19,725 nucleotides of DNA from NCBI GenBank assembly GCA_964617015.1, contig CAZTVG010000011.1, forward strand, positions 1-19,725, in the 5' to 3' direction. The translations under genes and the position numbers were made by a program. Origin of the DNA: ASMP01 sp964617015 (GTDB lineage: Archaea; Nanobdellota; Nanobdellia; Pacearchaeales; GW2011-AR1). The first letter of the stretch is position 1. Every line of letters starts with the position of its first letter. Under the pieces are notes generated by a model. It was not told the origin of the DNA and made no database searches. It worked only from the letters and a program-made list of their open reading frames with translations. Shown here piece by piece: positions 13,429 through 19,725 of this stretch.

Positions 13429-13656
13429 GTGAGCCTTAAAAAATTCTTAAGAAGATTAGAAAGGAAAAAAATCATCTCAAGAAAACCCCATCCGGTCATA
13501 CCATTTGTCCTGGCTTTTGTATCTTTAACTTTAGGTTTGCTTGTTTCGCAACTAGATATAAACAAAATTTTTAGCTATGCTTACTTTTTTCTTGCAGGAT
13601 TCAGTTTTGTGTTTGCAATTTTGCACCTGATTGTTGTGAGGATTTTGGAGAGTTAA
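13429..13656 (+). CDS. Small two-helix membrane protein
   Basis: 75 residues from a GTG start (MSLKKFLRRLERKKI). A basic N-terminus is followed by two hydrophobic segments, VIPFVLAFVSLTLGLLV and FSYAYFFLAGFSFVFAILHL. No family is recognised. The GTG is supported by a box A about 24 nt upstream, which predicts a leaderless message; no ribosome site is visible. The last 4 bp overlap the convergent 93-aa gene. The divergent partner is RNase P RNA, with which it seems to share a TATA element. Confidence 0.6.
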   Translation: MSLKKFLRRLERKKIISRKPHPVIPFVLAFVSLTLGLLVSQLDINKIFSYAYFFLAGFSFVFAILHLIVVRILES

Positions 13657-13934
13657 GTACTAGTATATTCTATTCTACCTTTACCCGGTAAATTTTCAGT
13701 CAAACGCCATAAACTCTTAGCACAGGGCCCAATCAGTCCCCTCAGTTTATCACATTCAAATTCTCTCCCAATTTTTGTTATTCCAGCCAGAGGAAAGTCA
13801 CCTTCTATAATTTCATTAATTTTCAATCTGTAAACTATTCTTTCTTTATTAGATTTATTCTCCAGAACTGTTACTCCAAGAACCATGCCATCTTTGTGGT
13901 AATATGCTTCCGGTCCTACCCCATAATCAGCCAT
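13653..13934 (-). CDS. Hypothetical protein, 93 aa
   Basis: A soluble protein (MADYGVGPEAYYHKDG) with mixed alpha/beta character and two cysteines (in EFECDKL and GPCAKS). I do not recognise the family. It begins 24 nt after the thymidine kinase stop on the same strand and is likely co-transcribed with it. It overlaps the convergent membrane protein by 4 bp. The frame is consistent and the composition is protein-like, so it is probably real. Confidence 0.6.
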   Translation of the reverse strand: MADYGVGPEAYYHKDGMVLGVTVLENKSNKERIVYRLKINEIIEGDFPLAGITKIGREFECDKLRGLIGPCAKSLWRLTENLPGKGRIEYTST

Positions 13935-13958
13935 CTATAATTCCGTAATTTAATGTTT

Positions 13959-14546
13959 TTAAGAATTATGGTGATTTTTTACTGGTCTTATGAAATGCTT
14001 AATGCAACGCGCCTCATAATCTTTCTCTCCTCCAACCTTAATAAGTGGAGAATTAGGATCATCTATTAATCTTTGAGAATAATTAGCCTCTCTACCACAC
14101 TTATTGCATATGGCATTAAGACTAGTAATCTTAGAATAAGGCATAAGATGTCCTATATGTCTCTCAGAATCTCTGAATTTAAATGGCTCACCTTTGAAAT
14201 CTAATGAAAGTCCTGTAAAAATAAAGAGATAATTCATTTGGTTCCCAATTGAAAAATCTATAATCCTATCATCAAGAAGCTGAATTTCATCTACGCCAAC
14301 AATTTCTGTTTCTCCTTTTTTTAAATTCCTAATCAATTCATCTATATTTTTAATAGTGATACCATGCATCCTTAAACCATAATGAGTAGAAAGACTCTCT
14401 TCATCATACCTAACTTCTATAACAGGTTTGAATACTTGAACATTTCTTTTAGCGATTTCTGCCCTTCTGAGTCTTCTCATTAGTTCCTCTGTTTTTCCAC
14501 AAAACATTGGCCCAACTATCAATTCTATTCCTCTATCAAAATCCAT
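13959..14546 (-). CDS. tdk: Thymidine kinase (type II)
   Basis: A 195-residue enzyme phosphorylating thymidine with ATP in the salvage pathway. The P-loop is GPMFCGKT (12-19), the DEIQ Walker-B-like motif is at 85-89 (VDEIQ), and the C-terminal lasso holds a zinc site made of Cys147, Cys150, Cys181 and His184. Length and order match the TK1/type II family. The start at 14546 is followed by the conserved IELIVGPMFCG. The 93-aa hypothetical gene follows after 24 nt. The presence of salvage fits a small-genome lifestyle. Confidence 0.95.
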   Translation of the reverse strand: MDFDRGIELIVGPMFCGKTEELMRRLRRAEIAKRNVQVFKPVIEVRYDEESLSTHYGLRMHGITIKNIDELIRNLKKGETEIVGVDEIQLLDDRIIDFSIGNQMNYLFIFTGLSLDFKGEPFKFRDSERHIGHLMPYSKITSLNAICNKCGREANYSQRLIDDPNSPLIKVGGEKDYEARCIKHFIRPVKNHHNS

Positions 14547-14689
14547 ATCAAAAATTATATTTGAGATTTTTTAAACATTATTATGATTAACCATATAACC
14601 ACCAGAAAACATTGAGAGAAAAAAAGGATAAATAAAGTTTTTTGAAGCTCAAAAGAAAGTGTTAAAAGAGGATAAATTCTTGAAATGGT

Positions 14690-15295
14690 ATGGATAAGAA
14701 AATATTCATTTTTGCAATCTTTTTGCTGATTATTGTTTTTATTGGAATTAATCTTTCACAAAATACCAAAACCAATGCCGAAGTTACAAAAGAAATTTCA
14801 GAGCAGATAATTATTCCTGTTAAAGCCCATATAATTAAAGATACCAGTGGAGCCTATACAAGTTCAAGAAGCGAGGAAAATGTTATTTCTTTGCTTGAAA
14901 AAGCAAACCAAATCTGGGTGAAAGCAAATATTTATTTCCAGCTTGAAGATATAGTTGTGACAAATGTAAGTTTTGAAGCGATTCCTAATGCAATAAATGG
15001 AAATTACATTGAACTTACAGGTCATGAGAATTTTGCAGGAGATAAAATCAATTTATTCCTTGTGCAAAGTTTAAATAATATCAATGGATTATCTTTAACA
15101 AGTATTAATTCTATTTTAGTGGCTGATTATACAACTGTAAATGATTTTAGAACAACTGCTCACGAACTTGGTCATATTCTTGATTTAGGGCACGTTTCTC
15201 CTTCGAACAGGCTTATGGCCAGAGGAAGAAATGGGGAATTGATTTCTCCTGAAGAGGTCTTGATTGCAAGGAAAAGTGCTGGGGGATTGTTTTGA
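14690..15295 (+). CDS. Secreted metzincin-like zinc protease
   Basis: A 201-residue protein with an N-terminal hydrophobic segment (IFIFAIFLLIIVFIGI, residues 5-20) that acts as signal or anchor. The catalytic motif AHELGHILDLGH (158-168) is HExxHxxxxxH, as in metzincins, with Asp in place of the usual Gly at the eighth position; Met176 in NRLMARG can provide the Met-turn. The catalytic domain is small. It is likely exported and cleaves proteins or peptides. It points toward the TOMM-type operon from the opposite strand (stop 10 nt from the DUF2268-like gene), so any link is positional only. Confidence 0.8.
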   Translation: MDKKIFIFAIFLLIIVFIGINLSQNTKTNAEVTKEISEQIIIPVKAHIIKDTSGAYTSSRSEENVISLLEKANQIWVKANIYFQLEDIVVTNVSFEAIPNAINGNYIELTGHENFAGDKINLFLVQSLNNINGLSLTSINSILVADYTTVNDFRTTAHELGHILDLGHVSPSNRLMARGRNGELISPEEVLIARKSAGGLF

Positions 15296-15305
15296 AGGGG
15301 AATAT

Positions 15306-16118
15306 TTAAAATGTTTTGAGAATCTCTTTTGGATCCTTTCTTAATAACCCTTTCCAATCAATTCTTTTTTGTTTTTTCAAATAATCCTTAATAATATAGT
15401 ATCCTATTGTATATCCTGCCCATAAAGGATATTTTCCTGTGCCAAAGAAAAGTTCGCTATACAATTCATAATCTTTTTTGTTTAATTTTGGTTTTATCTC
15501 CTTAAGAATCTCTGGAATTTTTTCCCGAGATAGGGCTTTAGTCCAAGGATTCTTTATTCCGACAAAATTTTCTTGGAAATGTTCTGCCAAACCCTCAAAA
15601 ATCAATTCTTCACCAATAGAAATATCATCAGAATAGTAAGTTGATAAAGCATGTGCTGTTTCATGAATAACTGTGCTTTTAAAATAATCTTCCCAATTTT
15701 GTGTTGGAAATATATCAATGTAAATAATATTATTCCAAATCCATCTTCCACTACTTCCGTTCATTTTTTTAATAGTAAATTTCGAAAGAGTGGGAAACAA
15801 GTAAAGATAAATTTCTCTTTTGTCAAGAACATTTGAAATTTTTTTGAGTGCCTCTTCAACTAGTTTAGAACATTTATCTAAAGATATTTTATTTAAAGGA
15901 TATTTTGTGTTAGTTTTATCTCCATAATTCCAAAAATCAAAATGATATCTAAATCCCGCTTCATCCAAGAAACCCGCAAATCCTTCACTATTAGTTTTTC
16001 TTATATCTTCTATAACTTTACTCAAGAATTTTTCTTTATCCTGAATAAGATTAACTCTATCAAAAAATGAGAATAATTTTATTTTTGTATTATTCACTTG
16101 TAGGCTTTTTGTTTCCAT
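15306..16118 (-). CDS. DUF2268-like zinc metalloprotease, candidate leader peptidase
   Basis: A 270-residue protein with VIHETAHALST (HExxH at 152-156) followed by EELIFEGLAEHF (170-181), where a downstream Glu would complete a gluzincin-type zinc site, and by PLWAGYTIGYYIIKDYL near residues 231-247. These match DUF2268 predicted Zn proteases such as B. subtilis YjaZ as I know the family. No signal peptide is visible, so it acts in the cytoplasm. It starts 22 nt after the SagB stop on the same strand and is therefore the best candidate to remove the leader of the modified peptide; the family has not been shown to do this, so this is inference. Confidence 0.75.
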   Translation of the reverse strand: METKSLQVNNTKIKLFSFFDRVNLIQDKEKFLSKVIEDIRKTNSEGFAGFLDEAGFRYHFDFWNYGDKTNTKYPLNKISLDKCSKLVEEALKKISNVLDKREIYLYLFPTLSKFTIKKMNGSSGRWIWNNIIYIDIFPTQNWEDYFKSTVIHETAHALSTYYSDDISIGEELIFEGLAEHFQENFVGIKNPWTKALSREKIPEILKEIKPKLNKKDYELYSELFFGTGKYPLWAGYTIGYYIIKDYLKKQKRIDWKGLLRKDPKEILKTF

Positions 16119-16140
16119 AAAAAGAAATGTAAATTAGATA

Positions 16141-16857
16141 TTATAATCTTTTTCTTTTTCCTAAGCTTATAGTATAAATAGGAATTTCTCCTTCAGTTAA
16201 GTCTAATATTTCAATTATAGTATCATCTACAAACCCGCTAACAGGACATGCTCCTATTCCCAATTTTGTTGCAGTCAGGAGAATATTTTGTCCCATATGT
16301 CCTGCTTCTAGGAGAGAGAAAGGATATGCTTTATATCCATATTTAACTTCTGACCTAGAAATTACTGAAGTAAAAATAATTGTTGCAGCTGAATTTTCTA
16401 AATAAGGAGAAATAAGTTCCCTTCTTCTGTCCCTTAAATCTCTTTCCCATAGCAGTTCTAATTTTCCTTCTTTGATATTATAATGATATGCTCCTCTTTC
16501 TATACTATCTACATTAAATGCTACAAGATATAACTCAACAGGAAACCTGGCTCCTCCTGAAGGATATGTTCTTCTTTCAGGATCTCTGTCTAGATCAACA
16601 ATTCTGCATGATTTTAAACTAGCTGAGATTTCTTCAAAACTTAATGCGCTATCTGAAAACATTCTTGTTGATTCTCTATGCTGCAATAATGTTTCCAATT
16701 CTCCATCTTTCTGTACTTCCGGAAGGTCTATACTTTTTAATCTGGGATATGTCTTATAAAACACTTTAGTCCATGTGATTGGAACTTCTTCTCCAGAATC
16801 ATCTAAAGTATTTTTTACTTTAGTAAGTTCATAAAATTTTTTAATTTCTTTTAACAT
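16141..16857 (-). CDS. SagB-type FMN-dependent azoline dehydrogenase
   Basis: A 238-residue nitroreductase-fold protein of the SagB/BcerB/McbC branch, which oxidises azolines to thiazoles or oxazoles using FMN. Visible markers are HRESTRMFSD (60-69; the RxSxR cofactor motif), RRTYPSGGARFPVELYLVA (95-113), KYGYKAYPF with the Lys172-Tyr173 pair reported to matter for catalysis in this family, SLLEAGHMGQNILL and GIGACPVSGF. All are intact. It starts 2 nt after the YcaO stop, so the two are translationally coupled. The partner choice is diagnostic: nitroreductases of this subfamily are almost always found with YcaO. Confidence 0.92.
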   Translation of the reverse strand: MLKEIKKFYELTKVKNTLDDSGEEVPITWTKVFYKTYPRLKSIDLPEVQKDGELETLLQHRESTRMFSDSALSFEEISASLKSCRIVDLDRDPERRTYPSGGARFPVELYLVAFNVDSIERGAYHYNIKEGKLELLWERDLRDRRRELISPYLENSAATIIFTSVISRSEVKYGYKAYPFSLLEAGHMGQNILLTATKLGIGACPVSGFVDDTIIEILDLTEGEIPIYTISLGKRKRL

Positions 16858-16859
16858 TT

Positions 16860-18074
16860 TTAAGTTAAGGGGTGCGGTTTTAAATCCGGATTGTCTTTAA
16901 TTTCTCCATAATGTACACTATAAAGAGCTTTTGCCCTTTCATCTAAATACATAGGATGAAGCTCCGGAATGATTACTTTTAGTACTTCAAAACCTTTTTC
17001 TCTTATTTCTGGAAGAGTAATGTCTGCAACAAAAACATGGTACCCTCTCTTTTTGAACATTTCAATGACTGAAGACATGTCAAAAACATTTCTCTTTAGA
17101 TCAGCAAACTTAATTTCTTTTTTTGATCCAATCAAAAAATCTAGGTCTTCTATCCTGTTTAAATCATGCCAGTAGGAAAATCTATCATCTAATGAAAAAA
17201 CCCCTTTTTCTGATACATCTCTTCTTCCAAATATTCTGCTGGACCTACGACATTGTATAGACTCCAATACAGATTTATGAATGGCCTCTTTATAATCAAA
17301 AGCTGATGCAGTTCCAATTTCTACTGCGGGCCCAATACCTGTTCTGTCTAACGTTATGGTTAAACTTGTGGGGATTCCAAGGTCAGAGGTAGCATCAAAT
17401 ACATATGGCTCTAAATTATATCTTTTTAAATAGGTTAGCAATTCTTCTATACTTTGTGGCAATTCAACTATTCTAGGAAGGTCTCTTTTCATTAAGTAAG
17501 CAGATATACAAGCATCTCTTTCTACAGATTCTAAGAGGCCACTCTGTAATGCTCTTTTCGTTCCTATGTCTCCAAAAGCAGTTCCAGTACTTATCCTTTC
17601 TCCCCTTATTGGAAACTCATCATGGAATAAAGTGGATAAAAAAATAAGCTGTGCTGGGATGTAAACTTTAAACTCCTCATATAAATTTTCTACAGGATAC
17701 CACTGGTATTGCTGGTTTCTGCATTCTTCTATAAAATCTTTTTGGCTGGGAACCTGTTCCTCAGAGTATACACAAAATAAACCAGGATCTATAAAAGATT
17801 CTTTTTTTCTGGATAATTTTAAATCTTTTTTTTGTGGATTATCCAAACAAAGTCTTTCCAAAAATTCTCCCACTGATTTTATACGTGCTAAATTTTCGTC
17901 AGGATGAAATCCTTGTCCAAAAGAAGATTCCGCATTATATTTGCTTCTGGCTTTTTCATTTGGATGACATAAGAAATAAGGAATTTTGGGTTCATCTGTT
18001 ATATAAGGCACTTTTTTAGCAGACCCTGAAAACCCTATTTCTTCTAATTTTTTGAGGATTTTATAAGATGGCAT
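16860..18074 (-). CDS. YcaO-domain ATP-dependent cyclodehydratase/thioamidase-type enzyme
   Basis: A 404-residue YcaO protein. Three ATP/Mg-binding motifs are present: SVGEFLERLC (67-76; SxxExxER), SGLLESVERDA (178-188; ExxER) and SVLESIQCRR (268-277; ExxQxR). The N-terminal SSFGQGFHPDENLA and the C-terminal VIIPELHPMYLDE also fit the family. It ends in KPHPLT, a partial PxP tail rather than the full PxPxP of many azoline-forming members. YcaO enzymes use ATP to cyclise Cys/Ser/Thr of a peptide or to add sulfur or nitrogen to backbones; pairing with SagB favours azoline chemistry. The ATG at 18074 is chosen because a strong ribosome site (GAGGTGGTGGG) lies just upstream; the frame stays open another 69 codons, but that is the precursor gene read in the wrong frame. 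No fused or adjacent E1-like/RRE domain is seen. Confidence 0.93.
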   Translation of the reverse strand: MPSYKILKKLEEIGFSGSAKKVPYITDEPKIPYFLCHPNEKARSKYNAESSFGQGFHPDENLARIKSVGEFLERLCLDNPQKKDLKLSRKKESFIDPGLFCVYSEEQVPSQKDFIEECRNQQYQWYPVENLYEEFKVYIPAQLIFLSTLFHDEFPIRGERISTGTAFGDIGTKRALQSGLLESVERDACISAYLMKRDLPRIVELPQSIEELLTYLKRYNLEPYVFDATSDLGIPTSLTITLDRTGIGPAVEIGTASAFDYKEAIHKSVLESIQCRRSSRIFGRRDVSEKGVFSLDDRFSYWHDLNRIEDLDFLIGSKKEIKFADLKRNVFDMSSVIEMFKKRGYHVFVADITLPEIREKGFEVLKVIIPELHPMYLDERAKALYSVHYGEIKDNPDLKPHPLT

Positions 18075-18080
18075 AAATTT

Positions 18081-18091
18081 CCCACCACCTC
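18081..18091 (-). promoter_or_regulatory. Shine-Dalgarno of the YcaO gene
   Basis: GAGGTGGTGGG on the minus strand at 18081-18091, with AAATTT between it and the ATG at 18074. It decides the YcaO start in favour of MPSYK. The site lies between the precursor stop (18097) and the YcaO start. Confidence 0.75.
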
Positions 18092-18096
18092 TTAAA

Positions 18097-18420
18097 TTAC
18101 AATCTCTCTTCAAGTCCAAATGATGTTCTGCTTGTAACTCCGCTCTTACTACCGCTATTACTTGCACTGCCGCTTCCGCTCTTACTAGAACTTGTGGATC
18201 TAGAGGAAGATTTACTAGAGTAGTTTCTAAATGAGAGAGAAACTCCTCCAGATGTACATGCGCTATGACAACCACTACCACTTTTGCTAGAACTTACAGA
18301 TCTAGACTCAGACTTTCCAGCATAACCAGCCACACCTAAAGAACCTTCAATAACATATGCAGCATCTTCAATCACAGAACTCATTTCAAGCAATGGAAAG
18401 ACATATCCTTGTTCTTCCAT
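18097..18420 (-). CDS. Ser/Gly-rich precursor-like peptide (TOMM/LAP-type)
   Basis: A 107-residue peptide. Residues 1 to about 35 look like a leader: MEEQGYVFPLLEMSSVIEDA, then a hydrophobic-acidic stretch ending GSLGVAGYAGK. From residue 37 the chain is about half Ser, with Gly, Thr, Lys/Arg and two Cys (51 and 55 in GCHSACTSGG). The 12-residue unit SRS(V/T)SSSKSGSG occurs twice (39-50 and 73-84). Ser, Thr and Cys next to Gly are the preferred sites for YcaO-made azolines. It ends TSFGLEERL. It is the first gene of the operon, 22 nt before YcaO, and has a box-A-like sequence just upstream. No homologue is recognised; the assignment rests on composition and position. Confidence 0.7.
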   Translation of the reverse strand: MEEQGYVFPLLEMSSVIEDAAYVIEGSLGVAGYAGKSESRSVSSSKSGSGCHSACTSGGVSLSFRNYSSKSSSRSTSSSKSGSGSASNSGSKSGVTSRTSFGLEERL

Positions 18421-18450
18421 ATTTTTGGAATATATAAATAGTATTTAAAT
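18421..18450 (-). promoter_or_regulatory. Candidate box A of the TOMM-type operon
   Basis: On the minus strand ATTTAAATAC (about 18440-18449) lies about 20-30 nt before the precursor ATG, with a second TATA-like TTTATATATT closer in. The same region has an ATATATAAATAG on the plus strand about 20-30 nt before the TTG at 18458, so it may be a divergent promoter. No ribosome site precedes the precursor, which fits a leaderless message. Confidence 0.45.
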
Positions 18451-18457
18451 TTTCCTA

Positions 18458-18601
18458 TTGAGAGTTATAGCTAGAAACAAAAACGTTAAAGCAGAAACTT
18501 TAGAATCGATTGCTAATGATACTTCTCTTGAAAAGAGATACACAGAGATAGCAAGAGCTGCATTGAAGGGTGGAAATGATGTTGCGAATAATCAAATTTA
18601 A
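18458..18601 (+). CDS. Possible 47-residue LRV/HEAT-like fragment from a TTG start
   Basis: TTG at 18458 opens LRVIARNKNVKAETLESIAN, then DTSLEKRYTEIARAALKGGN, ending NNQI. The pattern (IARNKNV..ETLESIANDTSLEKR) resembles one repeat of leucine-rich-variant or HEAT-type proteins, which usually have many copies. A single copy suggests a remnant or a very small protein. A stop lies 10-12 bases upstream, so it is not a truncated 5' end read through. A TATA-like sequence precedes the TTG. It could be a decayed gene. Confidence 0.4.
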   Translation: MRVIARNKNVKAETLESIANDTSLEKRYTEIARAALKGGNDVANNQI

Positions 18602-18625
18602 ATAAGGATTTAATATTTATTTAAC

Positions 18626-19237
18626 ATGAGACTTTTAATTACAAGGCACGGAAAAACTAAATATAATCAAACTGGAATTATCCAGGGAAAAGAACACGGT
18701 TCAGTAGATGAATTAGGATTAAAACAAATTTCCAAATTAATCAAGAGAATCAAAAAAGAAAATATAACCAGGATAATTTCTAGCGATATCCCTAGATGCA
18801 AAACAACTACTGAAAAAATCCTGAAGGCATTCGACGTTCCTGTTGAGTATACTGAACTTGTTAGAGAGAAAGATAATGGAGAATTCGTTGGAAAACATAA
18901 GGATGAAGTGGATTGGGCTAGTTTAGGTGATGATTTTGAGAATAGGCACCCTCCAAATGGTGAAAGTTTAGTGACTGTGAGAGAAAGAGGGAGAAAATTT
19001 TTTAAAGAACTTCTTAGAAGATATGGAAGTACAAACGAAGTGATTTTAATAGTTTCACATGGTGCTTTTTTGAAGGTATTTTTAGGTGATTTATTGGGTA
19101 TGAATTTATACGATTCTATTTTTAAACTTTTTACTGAACATTGTTCGTTAACAGAGATAGAAATTGACCAGAAGTATAAAGAGGGTTATCAACTTAAATT
19201 TCTTAATGAAAAAGATTATTTGGGTGATTTGATTTAG
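18626..19237 (+). CDS. Histidine phosphatase (phosphoglycerate mutase-like family)
   Basis: A 203-residue protein of the RHG/histidine phosphatase superfamily. The catalytic RHGK is at residues 7-10 (His8), Arg57 lies in SSDIPRCKTT, and His145 in VSHGAFLKVF is the second catalytic histidine. Members remove phosphate from sugars, nucleotides or cofactors; the substrate cannot be told from sequence. The gene begins 24 nt after the LRV-like ORF on the same strand and is not clearly tied to the divergent TOMM operon. Length is normal for the family. Confidence 0.9.
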   Translation: MRLLITRHGKTKYNQTGIIQGKEHGSVDELGLKQISKLIKRIKKENITRIISSDIPRCKTTTEKILKAFDVPVEYTELVREKDNGEFVGKHKDEVDWASLGDDFENRHPPNGESLVTVRERGRKFFKELLRRYGSTNEVILIVSHGAFLKVFLGDLLGMNLYDSIFKLFTEHCSLTEIEIDQKYKEGYQLKFLNEKDYLGDLI

Positions 19238-19330
19238 AAATTACTATAAAAAGCCCCAGCTAGATAAACAAACAAAAAAATAAGCATATCCTTTAAAATA
19301 TATTATACAAAATATATTTTAGAATTCAAC

Positions 19331-19624
19331 TTAAAATCTTCTTTGACCGAAATCCCTTCTGCCGGACCTTTGGGGTCTTTCTTCCATGGGTCTTGCTTCG
19401 TTAACTTTCAGTTTTCTTCCTTCTATTTCCTTGTCACCCATTTCAGAAATTGCTTTTTTCGCACTTTCATCATCCTTAAAAGTCACAAAACCAAATCCCT
19501 TAGACCTGCCTGAAAACTTGTCCTTGATGACAATAGCTTCCTCTATCTCTCCGTAAGATTCAAAAAGTTCATTCAGCTTTGTGTCATCGACAGTAAAAGG
19601 CAGATTCCCAACGTATACTTTCAT
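19331..19624 (-). CDS. RRM-domain RNA-binding protein with Arg/Gly-rich tail
   Basis: A 97-residue protein with a single RRM. RNP2 is VYVGNL (3-8) and RNP1 is KGFGFVTF (42-49), both with the aromatic residues that stack on RNA bases. The tail RPQRSGRRDFGQRRF is arginine-rich, as in the small cold-shock-type RRM proteins of cyanobacteria and some bacteria. It probably binds RNA in the cytoplasm and may help in stress. A very good Shine-Dalgarno (AGGAGG) is at 19633-19638, unusual among the starts here, and the upstream 60-100 nt are AT-rich leader. The family is uncommon in archaea as far as I know, so transfer is possible. Confidence 0.9.
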   Translation of the reverse strand: MKVYVGNLPFTVDDTKLNELFESYGEIEEAIVIKDKFSGRSKGFGFVTFKDDESAKKAISEMGDKEIEGRKLKVNEARPMEERPQRSGRRDFGQRRF

Positions 19625-19632
19625 GTTAATTT

Positions 19633-19638
19633 CCTCCT
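19633..19638 (-). promoter_or_regulatory. Strong Shine-Dalgarno (AGGAGG) of the RRM gene
   Basis: AGGAGG on the minus strand, 8 bases before the ATG at 19624. Most other genes here lack a clear site and seem leaderless or coupled, so this one marks a gene with a real 5' leader. Confidence 0.7.
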
Positions 19639-19725
19639 TACACTTACCTTAGAACTAGTAGAAAAAAATCCCTATATTCTAACGCTACTAAAATTAGGTG
19701 GAAATGAGGGTTTTTAAGGGTTTTG

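Noticed and set aside
13320..13565. 81-aa minus-strand frame over the RNase P RNA 5' end
   Set aside because: It overlaps the RNase P RNA and the membrane-protein gene and has no protein-like features.
14547..14689. Possible gene between thymidine kinase and the metzincin-like gene
   Set aside because: Only a 10-codon frame is present; the stretch appears to hold divergent promoters.
18075..18281. In-frame 69-codon N-terminal extension of YcaO (valine-rich start)
   Set aside because: It is the precursor gene read in another frame; a strong Shine-Dalgarno sits right before MPSYK and no YcaO similarity exists in the extension.
1..19725. CRISPR array
   Set aside because: No set of regularly spaced repeats with unique spacers; the only tandem repeat is the 41-bp duplication, and the 39-bp repeat occurs twice 2.3 kb apart.

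Overview
This AT-rich window looks like a DPANN archaeon of the Woesearchaeota/Pacearchaeota type. The evidence is archaeal ribosomal proteins (eS19, eL39, eL31), an archaeal-type RNase P RNA, a tRNA without encoded CCA, AT-rich box-A promoters about 25-30 nt before starts, short intergenic gaps, a form III-like RuBisCO and an Ogg2-type 8-oxoguanine glycosylase. The lineage is an inference from gene content; no marker in the window settles it.

Layout. 1-374 (minus): start of a gene leaving the window (possibly Cbf5/TruB) and a gamma-glutamylcyclotransferase-like gene. 373-2730: a 2.3-kb segment bracketed by a perfect 39-bp direct repeat, carrying four overlapping genes (small protein, kinase-like protein, unknown protein, HD hydrolase); the first two are each interrupted by a one-base frameshift at a homopolymer. 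2753-4885: DNA maintenance genes (endonuclease III, Ogg2, DnaQ/ExoX-like exonuclease). 4907-7146 (minus): translation cluster NFACT-R, YhbY-like, eS19, eL39, a 33-residue membrane peptide and eL31, with a 41-bp tandem duplication at the NFACT-R/YhbY stop-start junction. 7285-8433 (plus): MFS transporter with a perfect 19-bp palindrome near its promoter. 8407-12812 (minus): DUF4190-like and pilin-like membrane proteins, CysS, YopX-like, RuBisCO and Nudix in close series. 12867-13379 (minus): tRNA-Phe and RNase P RNA. 13429-14546: two small hypotheticals and thymidine kinase.

The most notable system is at 15306-18420 (minus): a compact operon encoding a Ser/Gly-rich precursor-like peptide (107 aa), a YcaO enzyme, a SagB-type FMN dehydrogenase and a DUF2268-like zinc protease. 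Together these look like a thiazole/oxazole-modified peptide (TOMM/LAP) pathway with its own candidate leader peptidase, and a secreted metzincin-like protease gene converges on it. No E1-like/RRE partner or dedicated exporter is visible. The window ends with a short LRV-like ORF, a histidine phosphatase and an RRM protein.

The DUF4190 to Nudix genes are nearly contiguous and may form one transcription unit. In the TOMM operon the precursor would be cyclised by YcaO, oxidised by SagB and trimmed by the protease. These functions are inferred from family membership and gene order, not shown directly.
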